Positions 25,467 through 35,861 of a DNA stretch of 64,000 nt are shown here, in pieces. The stretch's first letter is position 1, and each line of letters opens with the position of its first letter. The DNA lies in assembly GCA_035296325.1 (NCBI GenBank), contig DATHBD010000060.1, positions 62,001 through 126,000 of the forward strand, given 5' to 3'. The notes beneath the pieces are model-generated. The model was not told the origin of the DNA. It did no database searches and saw only the letters and a program-made list of their open reading frames with translations. Position numbers and translations under genes: made by a program. Source of the DNA: DATHBD01 sp035296325. Lineage in GTDB: Bacteria > Actinomycetota > Actinomycetes > Mycobacteriales > Micromonosporaceae.

Positions 25467-27191
25467 ATGTCCGACACCACCAACAGGCCCCGCCGCGCTC
25501 GAATCGCGGGCCTGATCGGCATCGGTCTTCTCGTCGCGGCACTCCCCGCGGTGCTGACCGCGCAGGCCGGTCCGGCGGCCGCGGCGACGGGGCCGTCGAA
25601 TGGCGCCACGTTCACCATCGCTGCCGTCGGCAGCGGCAAGCACCTGGACGCGTTCGGGGCCTCCAAGGTCGACGGAACCAAGGTCATCCAGTGGGTCGCC
25701 AACGGGCGGGCCAACCAACGCTGGATCACCCGGACCGGCGGCCCGGGGGCGTTCACGATCGTCAACGAGAACAGCGGGCAGTGCCTGACCGTCGGCGGCG
25801 CCTCCACCACAGCCGGTGCACCGGTGGTCCAGTCCACCTGTGTTCCCGGCGCGGCCCAGCAGAACTGGACGTTCACCACCACCAGCGCCGGGGTGTCCAC
25901 GGTCCGGTCGGTGCTCAGCGGGCAGTGCCTCGACGTCTTCGGCCGGTCGCTGCTGGACGGCGCGGTCATCGACCAATGGCCGTGCCACGGCGGGGCCAAC
26001 CAGCAGTGGCTGCTCAACCCGGTCGGCGGCGGCACCTCGACCGCGCCGACCACGCCCGCGTCCCCGACCGGGCCGCCTTCCCCGACGTTGAGCCGGGTGG
26101 CGGTGTGGGGGCCCAGCCTGAACGCCAACGGGCAGGCGTTCAACAACCAGACGATCCGACAGGTCGTGCACACCACCGCGGCCGGCACCGCGCCGCAGGT
26201 CAAGGTGTCCAACCGTTACGGCACCGCACCCGTGGTGATCGGCGCGGTCGACGTGGCCGTCCAGGCCAGCGGTGGCACCGCGGTCGCCGGCTCGCACCAC
26301 ATGGTCCGGTTCGACGGGTCGCCGGCGGTGACGCTCGGCGCCGGACAGGAGCGGGTCAGCGACTCGATCAGCATGTCCGTCGCCGCTGACCAGAACCTGC
26401 TGGTGAGCATCTACATCGCCAACGCGGCCACCACGTCGCAGCGCCACCCGGACGCGCGGGCCACCAGCTGGATCTCCACCCCCGGCAACCACGCGGCGGA
26501 GGACGGCACCGGCAACTACCCCACCACGATCGGCTCGTGGTTCTTCCTGTCCGGGCTGAGCGTGGTGAGTCCGAACGCGACCGGCACGCTGGTCGCGTTC
26601 GGCGACTCCATCACCGACGGCGCGCTCTCCACCAGCAACGCCAACCGGCGCTACCCCGACTACCTGGCGCGTCGGCTGGTGGCGCAGCCCGGCGGGCCGA
26701 AGCTGAGCGTGGTCAACGCGGGCATCGGCGGCAACCGGGTACTGGCCGACGGCAGCGGACGCAGCGCGTTGAACCGGTTCGCCCAGGACGCGCTGGGCCA
26801 GCCCAACGTGCGGAGCGTGATCCTGCTCGAGGGCATCAACGACATCAACGGCAACGCCAGTCTTTCGCCGCAGGCGGTGATCGACGGCTACCAGAAGCTG
26901 ATCAACCAGGCGCACGCCGCGGGGGTGGCGATCTACGGCGGCACGTTGCTGCCGGAGGCGGGCTACCGCAGCCACACGCCAGCCGTGGAGAGCACCCGGC
27001 AGGCGATCAACACCTGGATCCGCACCAGCGGCGCCTTCGACGGCGTGGTCGACTTCGATCAGGCGGTCCGCGATCCGGCGGACCCGACGAAGATGCGCGC
27101 CGCCTACGACAGTGGCGACCACATCCACCCGAACGACGCCGGCTACCAGGCGATGGCGAACGCGGTGGACCTCGCGATGCTCAAGGCCTGA
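25467..27191 (+). CDS. Secreted SGNH/GDSL hydrolase with N-terminal ricin-type domain
   Basis: A 574-residue exported esterase/lipase-like enzyme. The ATG at 25467 (after GAGGAG) gives a signal peptide with RRARIAGLIGIGLLVAALPAV. Residues about 38-178 form a beta-trefoil with three QxW motifs (NQRW, QQNW, NQQW), likely sugar binding. After a Thr/Pro linker comes a beta-sandwich region and the SGNH hydrolase: nucleophile block FGDSITDG near residue 375, GIGGNRV with Gly block II, LLEGINDI with the Asn of block III, and DHIHPNDAGY carrying the catalytic Asp/His near residue 552. Likely deacetylates or de-esterifies polysaccharide. Its stop overlaps the convergent mutase stop by 11 bp. Confidence 0.93.
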   Translation: MSDTTNRPRRARIAGLIGIGLLVAALPAVLTAQAGPAAAATGPSNGATFTIAAVGSGKHLDAFGASKVDGTKVIQWVANGRANQRWITRTGGPGAFTIVNENSGQCLTVGGASTTAGAPVVQSTCVPGAAQQNWTFTTTSAGVSTVRSVLSGQCLDVFGRSLLDGAVIDQWPCHGGANQQWLLNPVGGGTSTAPTTPASPTGPPSPTLSRVAVWGPSLNANGQAFNNQTIRQVVHTTAAGTAPQVKVSNRYGTAPVVIGAVDVAVQASGGTAVAGSHHMVRFDGSPAVTLGAGQERVSDSISMSVAADQNLLVSIYIANAATTSQRHPDARATSWISTPGNHAAEDGTGNYPTTIGSWFFLSGLSVVSPNATGTLVAFGDSITDGALSTSNANRRYPDYLARRLVAQPGGPKLSVVNAGIGGNRVLADGSGRSALNRFAQDALGQPNVRSVILLEGINDINGNASLSPQAVIDGYQKLINQAHAAGVAIYGGTLLPEAGYRSHTPAVESTRQAINTWIRTSGAFDGVVDFDQAVRDPADPTKMRAAYDSGDHIHPNDAGYQAMANAVDLAMLKA

Positions 27192-28854
27192 CGGCCGGCT
27201 CCAGGCCCAGTGCGGTCGCCGCCTCGGCCCGCAGCGTCCCGAGCCCGGCTGTCGCCGTGCGCCGGGCCGCATCCAGGTCGCCGCCGGCCACCGGCACCAC
27301 GACCTCCAGGTATGCCTTGAGCTTGGGTTCCGTGCCGGAGGGCCGGACCACCATCCGGGCACCCGGGGCACGCACCGTGAGCACATCCGCGGCCGGCAGT
27401 AGATCCTCCACCGCCGTGACCGGGGAGCCGAGCAGGGAGTGCGGGGGCTGACGGCGGATGGTGGCCATCGCGGCGTCGATCTCGCCAAGTGCATCCACCC
27501 GGACCGAGAGCTGGTCCGTCGCGTGCAGGCCGAACTCCAGCGCCAACGCATCGAGCCGGTCCGCCAACCCGCGGCCCTCGGCCTTGAGCTGCGCCGCCAA
27601 CTCACAGACCAGCAGCGCGGCGGTGATCCCGTCCTTGTCGCGGACATGGGCCGGTGCCACGCAGTAGCCGAGCGCCTCCTCGTAGCCGTAGCCGAGGCCG
27701 TCCACCCGGGCGATCCACTTGAACCCGGTCAGCGTCTCCGCGTAGGGCACACCACGGGCCACGCACAGCCGGGAGAGCAGCGAGGACGACACCAGGCTGG
27801 CGGCGTAGGTGCCGCCGACGCCGCGCCGGATGAGGTGGTCGGCGATCAGCACCCCGACCTCGTCACCACGCAGCATGCGCCAGTCGCCGGCACCGGTCGG
27901 CACGGCGACCCCGCACCGGTCGGCGTCCGGGTCGTTGGCGATGGCGAGGTCGGCGCCCCGGGCGGCGGCCAGCGCGAGCACCAGGTCCATCGCGCCCGGC
28001 TCCTCCGGGTTGGGGAAGGACACGGTCGGGAACGCCGGGTCGGGCTCGGCCTGTTCCGCGACAACGAACGGCGCGGCGAAACCCGCCCCGGTCAGGGCCG
28101 CCGTGAAGGTGGCCGCCCCTACGCCGTGCATCGGGGTGTACGCGGTGACGAGCTCGCGCGGGCCACCCGGCCGGACCACCGCGACGGCGCCGGCCAGGTA
28201 GGACCGGACCACCGACGTGTCCACGATGGAGCCGGTGTCGCCGAGCGGGATCGCGGGCAGCGCACCGGCGGACCGGATCGCCGCCTCGATCTCGGTGTCC
28301 AGTGGTGGCGCGAGTTGGGCGCCGTCGTCCAGGTACACCTTGTAGCCGTTGTCACCGGGCGGGTTGTGGCTGGCGGTGACCATGACGCCGGCGGCCGCGC
28401 CGAGCCGGCGGACGGCGTGCGCCAGCACCGGCGTGGGCAGCGGTTCCGGCAGCACCAGGGCGGCGCGCCCGGCGCCGGTGGCGACCCGGGCCGTTTCCTG
28501 CGCGAAGGCGCGCGACCCGCGGCGCGCGTCGTACCCGATCACGAGCGGGCCCGGTGTGCCGCGGACCGCGAGCCAGCCGACCAGGCCGGCGGCGGCCGCC
28601 CGGACCACCGCGAGATTCATGCCGTTGGGCCCGGCGCGCAGCGGCCCGCGCAGCCCCGCGGTGCCGAAGGTCAGCGGCGCGGCGAACCGGTCGGCCAGGT
28701 CGGTCGCGCTCCCGGGCAGCGCCTCGAGCACGGCGCGAAGCTCGGCGCGCGTCTGTGGGTCCGGGTCGTCGGCCAGCCACGCCTGCGCGGCAGCCAGCAG
28801 CGCCGGCTGGTCGGTCGCTCGGCCGCTCTCGGCCCGGTGGTCGTCGCCGGTCAC
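27181..28854 (-). CDS. Alpha-D-phosphohexomutase family protein, PGM2/phosphopentomutase-like
   Basis: Moves phosphate between C1 and C5/C6 of sugars. The 557-residue length and layout match the PGM2-like branch: FGTAGLRGPL near residue 62, phosphoserine loop TASHNPPGDNGYK near 160, metal loop ANDPDADR near 300, sugar-binding EEALGY near 389, and phosphate-binding RPSGTEPKLK near 512. Often annotated as phosphomannomutase, but the ETLTGFKWIAR segment and the FGTAGLRG start are typical of phosphopentomutases of this branch, and the window contains DeoA and DeoC, which need a step between deoxyribose-1- and -5-phosphate. Specificity is inferred. The GTG start overlaps the kinase stop by 4 bp. 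Confidence 0.88.
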   Translation of the reverse strand: MTGDDHRAESGRATDQPALLAAAQAWLADDPDPQTRAELRAVLEALPGSATDLADRFAAPLTFGTAGLRGPLRAGPNGMNLAVVRAAAAGLVGWLAVRGTPGPLVIGYDARRGSRAFAQETARVATGAGRAALVLPEPLPTPVLAHAVRRLGAAAGVMVTASHNPPGDNGYKVYLDDGAQLAPPLDTEIEAAIRSAGALPAIPLGDTGSIVDTSVVRSYLAGAVAVVRPGGPRELVTAYTPMHGVGAATFTAALTGAGFAAPFVVAEQAEPDPAFPTVSFPNPEEPGAMDLVLALAAARGADLAIANDPDADRCGVAVPTGAGDWRMLRGDEVGVLIADHLIRRGVGGTYAASLVSSSLLSRLCVARGVPYAETLTGFKWIARVDGLGYGYEEALGYCVAPAHVRDKDGITAALLVCELAAQLKAEGRGLADRLDALALEFGLHATDQLSVRVDALGEIDAAMATIRRQPPHSLLGSPVTAVEDLLPAADVLTVRAPGARMVVRPSGTEPKLKAYLEVVVPVAGGDLDAARRTATAGLGTLRAEAATALGLEPAVRP

Positions 28855-30734
28855 GCGGTCAGTTGGAACGACTTCACCATCTCGTCATAGATGCGCCGGC
28901 TCTCCTCGAACCGGGCCGACGGGACGGTGAGGAAGAAGTGGTACGCCTTGCCGTTGTGCACGACCGCCCGCCAGATCCCGTGCCGCTGGGTGTCCCCGCT
29001 GCCGCAGGTGTACTCCAGCTCAGCGGCCTGCCGGCCGGCCAGTTCCACGTCGCGGAGGCTGACCGCGGTGTACGGGGCCGTGCAGCTCGCCGTGTTCTTC
29101 TTCAGGTTCTCCTCGGCGATGCGCAGGAAGCCACGCGGGTCCGGCCCACTGCGCTCGACGTTCACCCGCAGCTTGCGCCCGCGGTCCTCGGGGTCGATGA
29201 AGTCGACGTACGAGCCGGCCGGCACATTCGACCAGGTCTTCGGCACATTGATCCGCATGCCCCGGGCGTCGACATAGGGCTGTGCCTCAATCGGCGGCCC
29301 AGCCGGCGCGCTGCTCGCCTGCGCCTTCGGTGTGGGCTGGTCGGGCGGGTCCCCGCCCATCAGACCGCTCGCCGCGCTCAGCCCGATCAGCAGGACGCCG
29401 ATCAGCCCGGCGACCGTGGCGATCTGCATCCACTGCGGCACCCGCCCCACGAACGCCCTGGCCCGGCCGGCCGCCGGTGCCGCCGCGGCCCGTACCGAGG
29501 TGAGCGCCGTCAGCGCGGCGGCGCGGACCCGGGCCGGTGCGCCGGCAGCCGGCGCGGCGTGCGCGCCCGGTGGAGTTGGTGCGGTGGCCGGCGGGAGGGT
29601 GGTCAGGGTGGGATCGGTCGGTGCGGAATCCGGGCGCAGGCGGCGGATCGCGCCGGTCACCGACTCACCGGGAGCGAGCATCGCCCGGCCACCGACCTGA
29701 CCGGTGCCGTCCGGCCGGCTCGTGGCCGGGCGGGAGCCGTCGGTGGCGGGTGTGTTCCACGTCGGCCGCACCACGGCGTACGGGTCGGTCACGTGCGCGG
29801 GCGCGTTGCTCGCCAGCGGGCCGGCCAGCAGGTCACGCAGCACATGGCGGGCGTCGGCGATCTTCCAGCGGCGGGCCGGGTCCTTCTCGAGGAGCCCGTA
29901 GAGGACGCCCGCCAGGGCGCCGGCCCGCACCGCTGGCGCGGGTGGCTCCTCGACCACGGCCCGCATGGTCTCGAACGGGTCCCGCTTGTCGAACGGCGGC
30001 CGACCCTCCACCGCGGTATAGAGCGTCACGCCGAGGGAGAAGAGGTCGCTGGGCGGCCCGAAGGGCGCACCGATGGCCCGCTCGGGGGAGATGAAGTGTG
30101 GCGATCCCAGAACCATGCCGGGTGTGGTCAGCTCGCTGTCGGTGGGCATCCGGGCCACGCCGAAGTCGGTCAGTACGCAGCGGCCGTCCGAGCAGATCAG
30201 CACGTTTGCCGGCTTGACGTCGCGGTGCAGCACACTGGCCGCGTGGGCGACCTCGAGCGCGCCGAGCAACGCCACGCCGATCTTGCCGACCGCGCGCGGC
30301 GCGAGCGGCCCGTCCTCCACGATCATCTCGGAGAGGCTGCGGGCCTGGAGCAGCTCCATCACGATCCACGGGCGGCCGTCCTCGGTGACGACGTCGTAGA
30401 CCTGGACCACGGCCGGGTGGGACAGTCCGGCGGCGGCCCGCGCCTCGCGCAGCGTCCGCTGGTACATCGCGTCCCGGTCGCTGGGCGCCATCCCCGGCGG
30501 GAGGAGCACCTCCTTCACGGCCACGTCGCGCCGCAGCAGGGTGTCACTCGCCCGCCACACCGTGCCCATGCCGCCGTGCCCGATCGCGGTGCGCAGCACG
30601 TACCTGTTGCCGATCATCGTGCCGGGGGCGGCCGGGTTGTCCGGGCGCCCGTTCCCGGCCGGGCGGAAGTCAGGCGCCGAGCCGGCGTGCTCGTCCGGTG
30701 GCTGTTCACCGTGCGATGTCGGTAGCTGAGTCAC
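28851..30734 (-). CDS. Transmembrane Ser/Thr protein kinase
   Basis: A 627-residue Hanks-type kinase. The kinase domain runs about residues 43-300: glycine loop GHGGMGTVW, Lys in DVAVKEV, catalytic loop LHRDVKPANVL, DFG in LTDFGVARM, and SPHFISPE. A Pro/Ala-rich juxtamembrane region is followed by a single span near residue 450 (IATVAGLIGVLLIGLSAA). The about 140-residue extracellular part (YVDARGMRINVPKTWSNVPAGSYVDFIDPE...) is not PASTA; it resembles in outline the extracellular domain of the kinase at 57859-59781. The GTG start is at the end of a plain promoterless-looking gap. The stop is coupled to the phosphomutase gene, so both proteins are co-produced. Confidence 0.93.
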   Translation of the reverse strand: MTQLPTSHGEQPPDEHAGSAPDFRPAGNGRPDNPAAPGTMIGNRYVLRTAIGHGGMGTVWRASDTLLRRDVAVKEVLLPPGMAPSDRDAMYQRTLREARAAAGLSHPAVVQVYDVVTEDGRPWIVMELLQARSLSEMIVEDGPLAPRAVGKIGVALLGALEVAHAASVLHRDVKPANVLICSDGRCVLTDFGVARMPTDSELTTPGMVLGSPHFISPERAIGAPFGPPSDLFSLGVTLYTAVEGRPPFDKRDPFETMRAVVEEPPAPAVRAGALAGVLYGLLEKDPARRWKIADARHVLRDLLAGPLASNAPAHVTDPYAVVRPTWNTPATDGSRPATSRPDGTGQVGGRAMLAPGESVTGAIRRLRPDSAPTDPTLTTLPPATAPTPPGAHAAPAAGAPARVRAAALTALTSVRAAAAPAAGRARAFVGRVPQWMQIATVAGLIGVLLIGLSAASGLMGGDPPDQPTPKAQASSAPAGPPIEAQPYVDARGMRINVPKTWSNVPAGSYVDFIDPEDRGRKLRVNVERSGPDPRGFLRIAEENLKKNTASCTAPYTAVSLRDVELAGRQAAELEYTCGSGDTQRHGIWRAVVHNGKAYHFFLTVPSARFEESRRIYDEMVKSFQLTA

Positions 30735-30837
30735 TGCCTACAACCCGTCGGGATGGGTCAGCGGATTGAGGCCCGCTGTGGTGCCTGGCGGGGCGGTGCC
30801 GCAGGAGCACCACCCACTATACGTACGATGAGCAGCT

Positions 30838-32442
<1,605 letters not shown>

Positions 32443-32860
32443 CCTGCCTGCCCGATCCGCCGGCGCCGCATTTCCCCGGGCGCCCCGGGGACCCTCACCG
32501 GGGTCGATGCCAAACGTCCGGTCCGGCGCGGCCGCACCTCGGGGCATGTGGATGCGTGACGCTGTGCCGTTCCGGGGGTTGGCGACATTTGTCGGTTCCC
32601 GAGCACGCCGCTCACCGTGGTTCGCGCACGGCGTCACCGTGGTCCCGGTCACTCGTTGTAGCTGGGTGGAGCGGAACGAGCGGTGCGGTTCATCCCCGTT
32701 GACGTAACCCACACCGGTTCAAACCCGGCACGAATCTTCCGCCAGTGACCCTGTGCCACCCGAGAACTACGGACAGAACGTTGCGCAGCGTCACGTGGAC
32801 GGCGCTAAGCTGACGGAGGCGCGCACGGGGCGCGTCCAGCCACCTCACCGAGATCGAGAA
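32443..32860 (+). other. Intergenic region upstream of the M20 hydrolase
   Basis: About 418 bp without a supportable gene. It begins with a hairpin terminator (32474-32490). Near its end TTGCGC (32781-32786) and TAAGCT (32806-32811) form a possible promoter with long 19-bp spacing, about 50 nt before the ATG at 32861. Nothing else is recognised in the middle. Confidence 0.5.
32474..32490 (+). terminator. Hairpin after the mutase gene
   Basis: CCCCGGG (32474-32480) and CCCGGGG (32484-32490) form a 7-bp all-GC stem with a three-base loop, 31 nt after the mutase stop. There is no T-tract. Confidence 0.5.
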
Positions 32861-34132
32861 ATGACTGTGAATAGCTCACCCCTGCTGCACCCGGGCGGTG
32901 TGTCCCCGTCGCCGGGGTCGGATACCGTCCCGCACGGTGCAGACCCCCTGCCCGGTCAGTTGGACCGTTGGCTGGCTTCGCATGGAGCGGAACTGGTCGC
33001 CGTCCGCCGGCACATTCACGCGCATCCCGAGTTGTCCGGTCAGGAGTTCCAGACCGCGGCCCTGATCGCCCGTGAGCTGACCAAGGTCGGGCTTTCGCCA
33101 CGTCTGCTGCCGAAGGGCAACGGCGTGATCTGCGATATCGGAGAGGGCGACCGGGTGGTGGCGCTGCGCGCCGACCTCGACGCATTACCGCTGCCCGACA
33201 CGAAGCGGGTGCATTACCGATCTACCGTCGAGAATGTGTGCCATGCCTGCGGGCACGATGTGCACACCACCATCCTCCTCGGTGCCGGCCTCGCTCTCGC
33301 GCAACTCGCCGCTCGCGACCAGCTGGCCGGCCGGGTCCGTCTCATCTTCCAGCCGGCAGAGGAGCAGATGCCCTCGGGCGCGCCCGAGGTGATCGCTGCC
33401 GGAGCGCTCAAGGACGTTGTGGCCATCTTCGCGCTGCACTGCGCGCCGCAGATGCTGGTGGGGCTGGCCGGCGTCCGGACGGGTCCCTTCACCGCGGCCG
33501 CCGACAAGGTCGCCGTTCGCCTGCGTGGCCCCGGGGGCCACACGGCACGTCCACACCTGACCGCCGATCTGGTGCACGCGCTCGGCCGGGTCATTGTGGA
33601 CGTTCCGTCGCTGCTGGACCGCCGCATCGACCGGCTGGCCGGAGTGTCCCTGGTCTGGGGCTCGGTGCACGCCGGGAAGGCGGTCAACGCGATCCCGATC
33701 GAAGGCCTGGTGGAGGGCACGGTCCGGATCCTCAGCCGGGAAGCCTGGCGGGACGCTCCCCAGATCATCACCGGGTTGGTCCGCGACGTGGTGGCCGCGA
33801 CCGGCGTCGAGGTGGACATCGAGTACATCCGCGGTGTGCCGCCCATCGTCAACGACCGGCTGGCCACCGCGGTGATCGCGGGTGCGGCCGGTGCGGCGCT
33901 CGGCGCGGAGAACGTCGTCGAGGCGCCGGTCAGCATGGCCGGTGAGGACTTCGCCTATTACCTGGAACACGTTCCGGGCGCGATGATCCGGCTGGGTGTC
34001 GGCATCCCCGGCGCCGCGAAGATGTTCGACATCCACCAATCCGCCTTCGACATCGATGAGCGGGCGATCGGTCACGGGGTCCGCGTCATGGTCCACACGG
34101 CACTGGCCGCGCTCAGCAGCGGATCCTTCTGA
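32861..34132 (+). CDS. M20-family amidohydrolase (amidase/carboxypeptidase type)
   Basis: A 423-residue metal-dependent hydrolase of the M20D group, which cleaves N-acyl or amide bonds of amino-acid derivatives. Recognisable parts: RRHIHAHPELSGQE near residue 52, ALRADLDALPL, the metal site CHACGHDVHTTILLGAG near residue 127, QPAEEQMPSGAPEVI, ALHCAP, and near the C-terminus SMAGEDFAYYLEHVPG. The first 35 residues are a polar Pro/Gly-rich extension without signal-peptide character, so the enzyme is probably cytoplasmic. The ATG at 32861 is chosen because homology begins after it. Substrate unknown. Confidence 0.92.
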   Translation: MTVNSSPLLHPGGVSPSPGSDTVPHGADPLPGQLDRWLASHGAELVAVRRHIHAHPELSGQEFQTAALIARELTKVGLSPRLLPKGNGVICDIGEGDRVVALRADLDALPLPDTKRVHYRSTVENVCHACGHDVHTTILLGAGLALAQLAARDQLAGRVRLIFQPAEEQMPSGAPEVIAAGALKDVVAIFALHCAPQMLVGLAGVRTGPFTAAADKVAVRLRGPGGHTARPHLTADLVHALGRVIVDVPSLLDRRIDRLAGVSLVWGSVHAGKAVNAIPIEGLVEGTVRILSREAWRDAPQIITGLVRDVVAATGVEVDIEYIRGVPPIVNDRLATAVIAGAAGAALGAENVVEAPVSMAGEDFAYYLEHVPGAMIRLGVGIPGAAKMFDIHQSAFDIDERAIGHGVRVMVHTALAALSSGSF

Positions 34133-34156
34133 TCGATCGCGGTGGCGGGCGTCCGG

Positions 34157-35110
34157 TCAGCCCGGTGGATCCGCCACCGGGGTGGCCGCCGGGGTCGGTT
34201 GCCGGATAGGGGCCGTTGCCTGACGGCGCCGACGGGAGCGCCGCAGCAGCCAGAGCACCGCTGCGATCGGCACACCGAGCGCGATCATCCACGGCAGCAG
34301 GGCGCCGAACACGGTCAGCAGTACCCGCAGCGAACCGACGAACGCGCGCCAGCCGCCGGTGAACCCGGCCGCGAATCCACCAGCCTCTGCTGGCTTCTCG
34401 GCGTCGTCGTGACCTTGCAGGATCGCGGTGATGGTGGAGAGTGCGGTCAGGTCCTGGATCTTGCGCATGCGGGCCTGCAGGGACTCCAGGTCGGCCTCCC
34501 GGCGGGACAGTTCGGATTCCAGCGACACGATCTCCCCGATCGTCTGCGCCCGCGCCATGAGGGCCCGGATCCGGTCCACGCTCGCCTTGCTGTTCGCGAC
34601 CCGTACCTCCAGATCCACCACCTGCTCGGTGACGTCCTGTGTCTCGACCGACCGGACCGGATCCCTCCCCAGACCGGCCAGCTTGTCCAACATGGACCAG
34701 AAGTGCTCCGCCGGAACGCGGAGGACCAGGCGGGCCTCCTGACCGGAGCCGTTGTTCTGCCGCTGGTCGGTGGCGAGGAAGCCGTTCACGCCGGTCACCA
34801 GTGCCGCCGCTTCCGCCGCCGCGTCGTCGCGGTTGTCCACTTGGACGGTGATGGTGCCGGTGTAGACGACCGAGCGGGTCGCGGCGCCCACCGGGACCGG
34901 GTTCTCCCCGGGTTTGGCCGGCTCGCGCTTCGCGTCCTCCTTGGCGACCGCACCGGCGGCCGGCGCCGCATCCTGGGGCGCGACGGCCGGCGCCTCGTCC
35001 CTGGTGGCCGTGGCGCCGCCGGAGTCATCCGCGCCGCAGCCAGCGATCACAACAATGGCGGCCAACAGGCCGAGGACAGCGCTCGCGCGACGTGATCGCG
35101 GGTATGGCAT
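34157..35110 (-). CDS. DUF4349 lipoprotein
   Basis: A 317-residue membrane-anchored lipoprotein. The lipobox VIAGC at residues 21-25 ends the signal sequence. The DUF4349 domain spans about residues 80-285: a beta part (RSVVYTGTITVQVDNRDDAAAEAA, LVLRVPAEHFWSMLDKLAGLG), a long coiled helix (SIDRIRALM-like, SLESELSRREADLESLQARMRKIQD) and a final membrane span near residue 265 (LLPWMIALGVPIAAVLWLLRR) with a basic cytoplasmic tail. Function of the family is unknown. GAGGG precedes the ATG. It is convergent with the M20 gene and divergent from the MBL gene. Confidence 0.9.
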   Translation of the reverse strand: MPYPRSRRASAVLGLLAAIVVIAGCGADDSGGATATRDEAPAVAPQDAAPAAGAVAKEDAKREPAKPGENPVPVGAATRSVVYTGTITVQVDNRDDAAAEAAALVTGVNGFLATDQRQNNGSGQEARLVLRVPAEHFWSMLDKLAGLGRDPVRSVETQDVTEQVVDLEVRVANSKASVDRIRALMARAQTIGEIVSLESELSRREADLESLQARMRKIQDLTALSTITAILQGHDDAEKPAEAGGFAAGFTGGWRAFVGSLRVLLTVFGALLPWMIALGVPIAAVLWLLRRSRRRRQATAPIRQPTPAATPVADPPG

Positions 35111-35214
35111 GGTCCCTCCCGGGTAGGTTCTTGTCTGGTCGGACGTCCCACCGCGGGTGATCGTTCCGCGTCAGGGTCACGGTTGGGCGTCACCGGAACG
35201 GCTAGGAGGTCACC

Positions 35215-35856
35215 GTGCGGCTCACGAAGTACTCCCACGCGTGCGTCCGGATCGAGCACGACGGCGCGGTGCTGGTGATCGACCCGGGCGGGTTGACCGA
35301 GCCGGAGTCGGTGGACGGCGTGGACGCCGTGCTGATCACCCACGAGCACTTCGACCACTTCGACGCCGGCCGGCTCGCCGACGCGTTGGCCAAGCGTCCC
35401 TCGATCGCCGTGTACACCCATCCCGACGTGGCGGCGAAGATGCCCGAGCTGTCCGGCGTCGTCCACGAGGTGCTGCCCGGCGACGAGTTCACCGCAGCGG
35501 GGTTTCCGGTCCGCAGCTACGGCGGGCTGCACGCCATGATCCATCCCGACGTGCCGCGGGTCGCCAACCTGGCCTTCCTGATCGAAGGGCAGGGCGGGGC
35601 GGGCGCCGTGTACCACCCGGGTGATTCGTTCGACGTGCCGACGGACGCCGAGGTCGAGACGCTGTTCGTGCCGGTCTCCGGGCCGTGGATGAAGGCGGCC
35701 GAGGCCGTGGAGTTCGTTCGCCAGGTCCAGCCGCGGCGGGCCTACGCCCTGCATGACGGTCTGCTCAACGACGCCGGTCACGGGTTGATGACGGGCCTGA
35801 TGCAGCGGTTGTCCGGCGCGCCGTACGCCCGACTGCAGCCCGTCTCGGACGCCTGA
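35215..35856 (+). CDS. MBL-fold metal-dependent hydrolase (UlaG-like)
   Basis: A 213-residue metallo-beta-lactamase-fold protein. It shows YSHACVRIEHDGAVLVIDPG at the N-terminus, the metal motif THEHFDHFD (HxHxDH) near residue 43, a later Tyr-His-Pro-Gly-Asp (VYHPGDSFD) near residue 137, and a C-terminal His (ALHDGLLND). This is the compact form related to UlaG/L-ascorbate-6-P lactonase-like hydrolases; true substrate unknown. GTG start with AGGAGGT upstream. It precedes the next gene by 5 bp and they are probably co-transcribed. Confidence 0.9.
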   Translation: MRLTKYSHACVRIEHDGAVLVIDPGGLTEPESVDGVDAVLITHEHFDHFDAGRLADALAKRPSIAVYTHPDVAAKMPELSGVVHEVLPGDEFTAAGFPVRSYGGLHAMIHPDVPRVANLAFLIEGQGGAGAVYHPGDSFDVPTDAEVETLFVPVSGPWMKAAEAVEFVRQVQPRRAYALHDGLLNDAGHGLMTGLMQRLSGAPYARLQPVSDA

Positions 35857-35861
35857 ACCCG

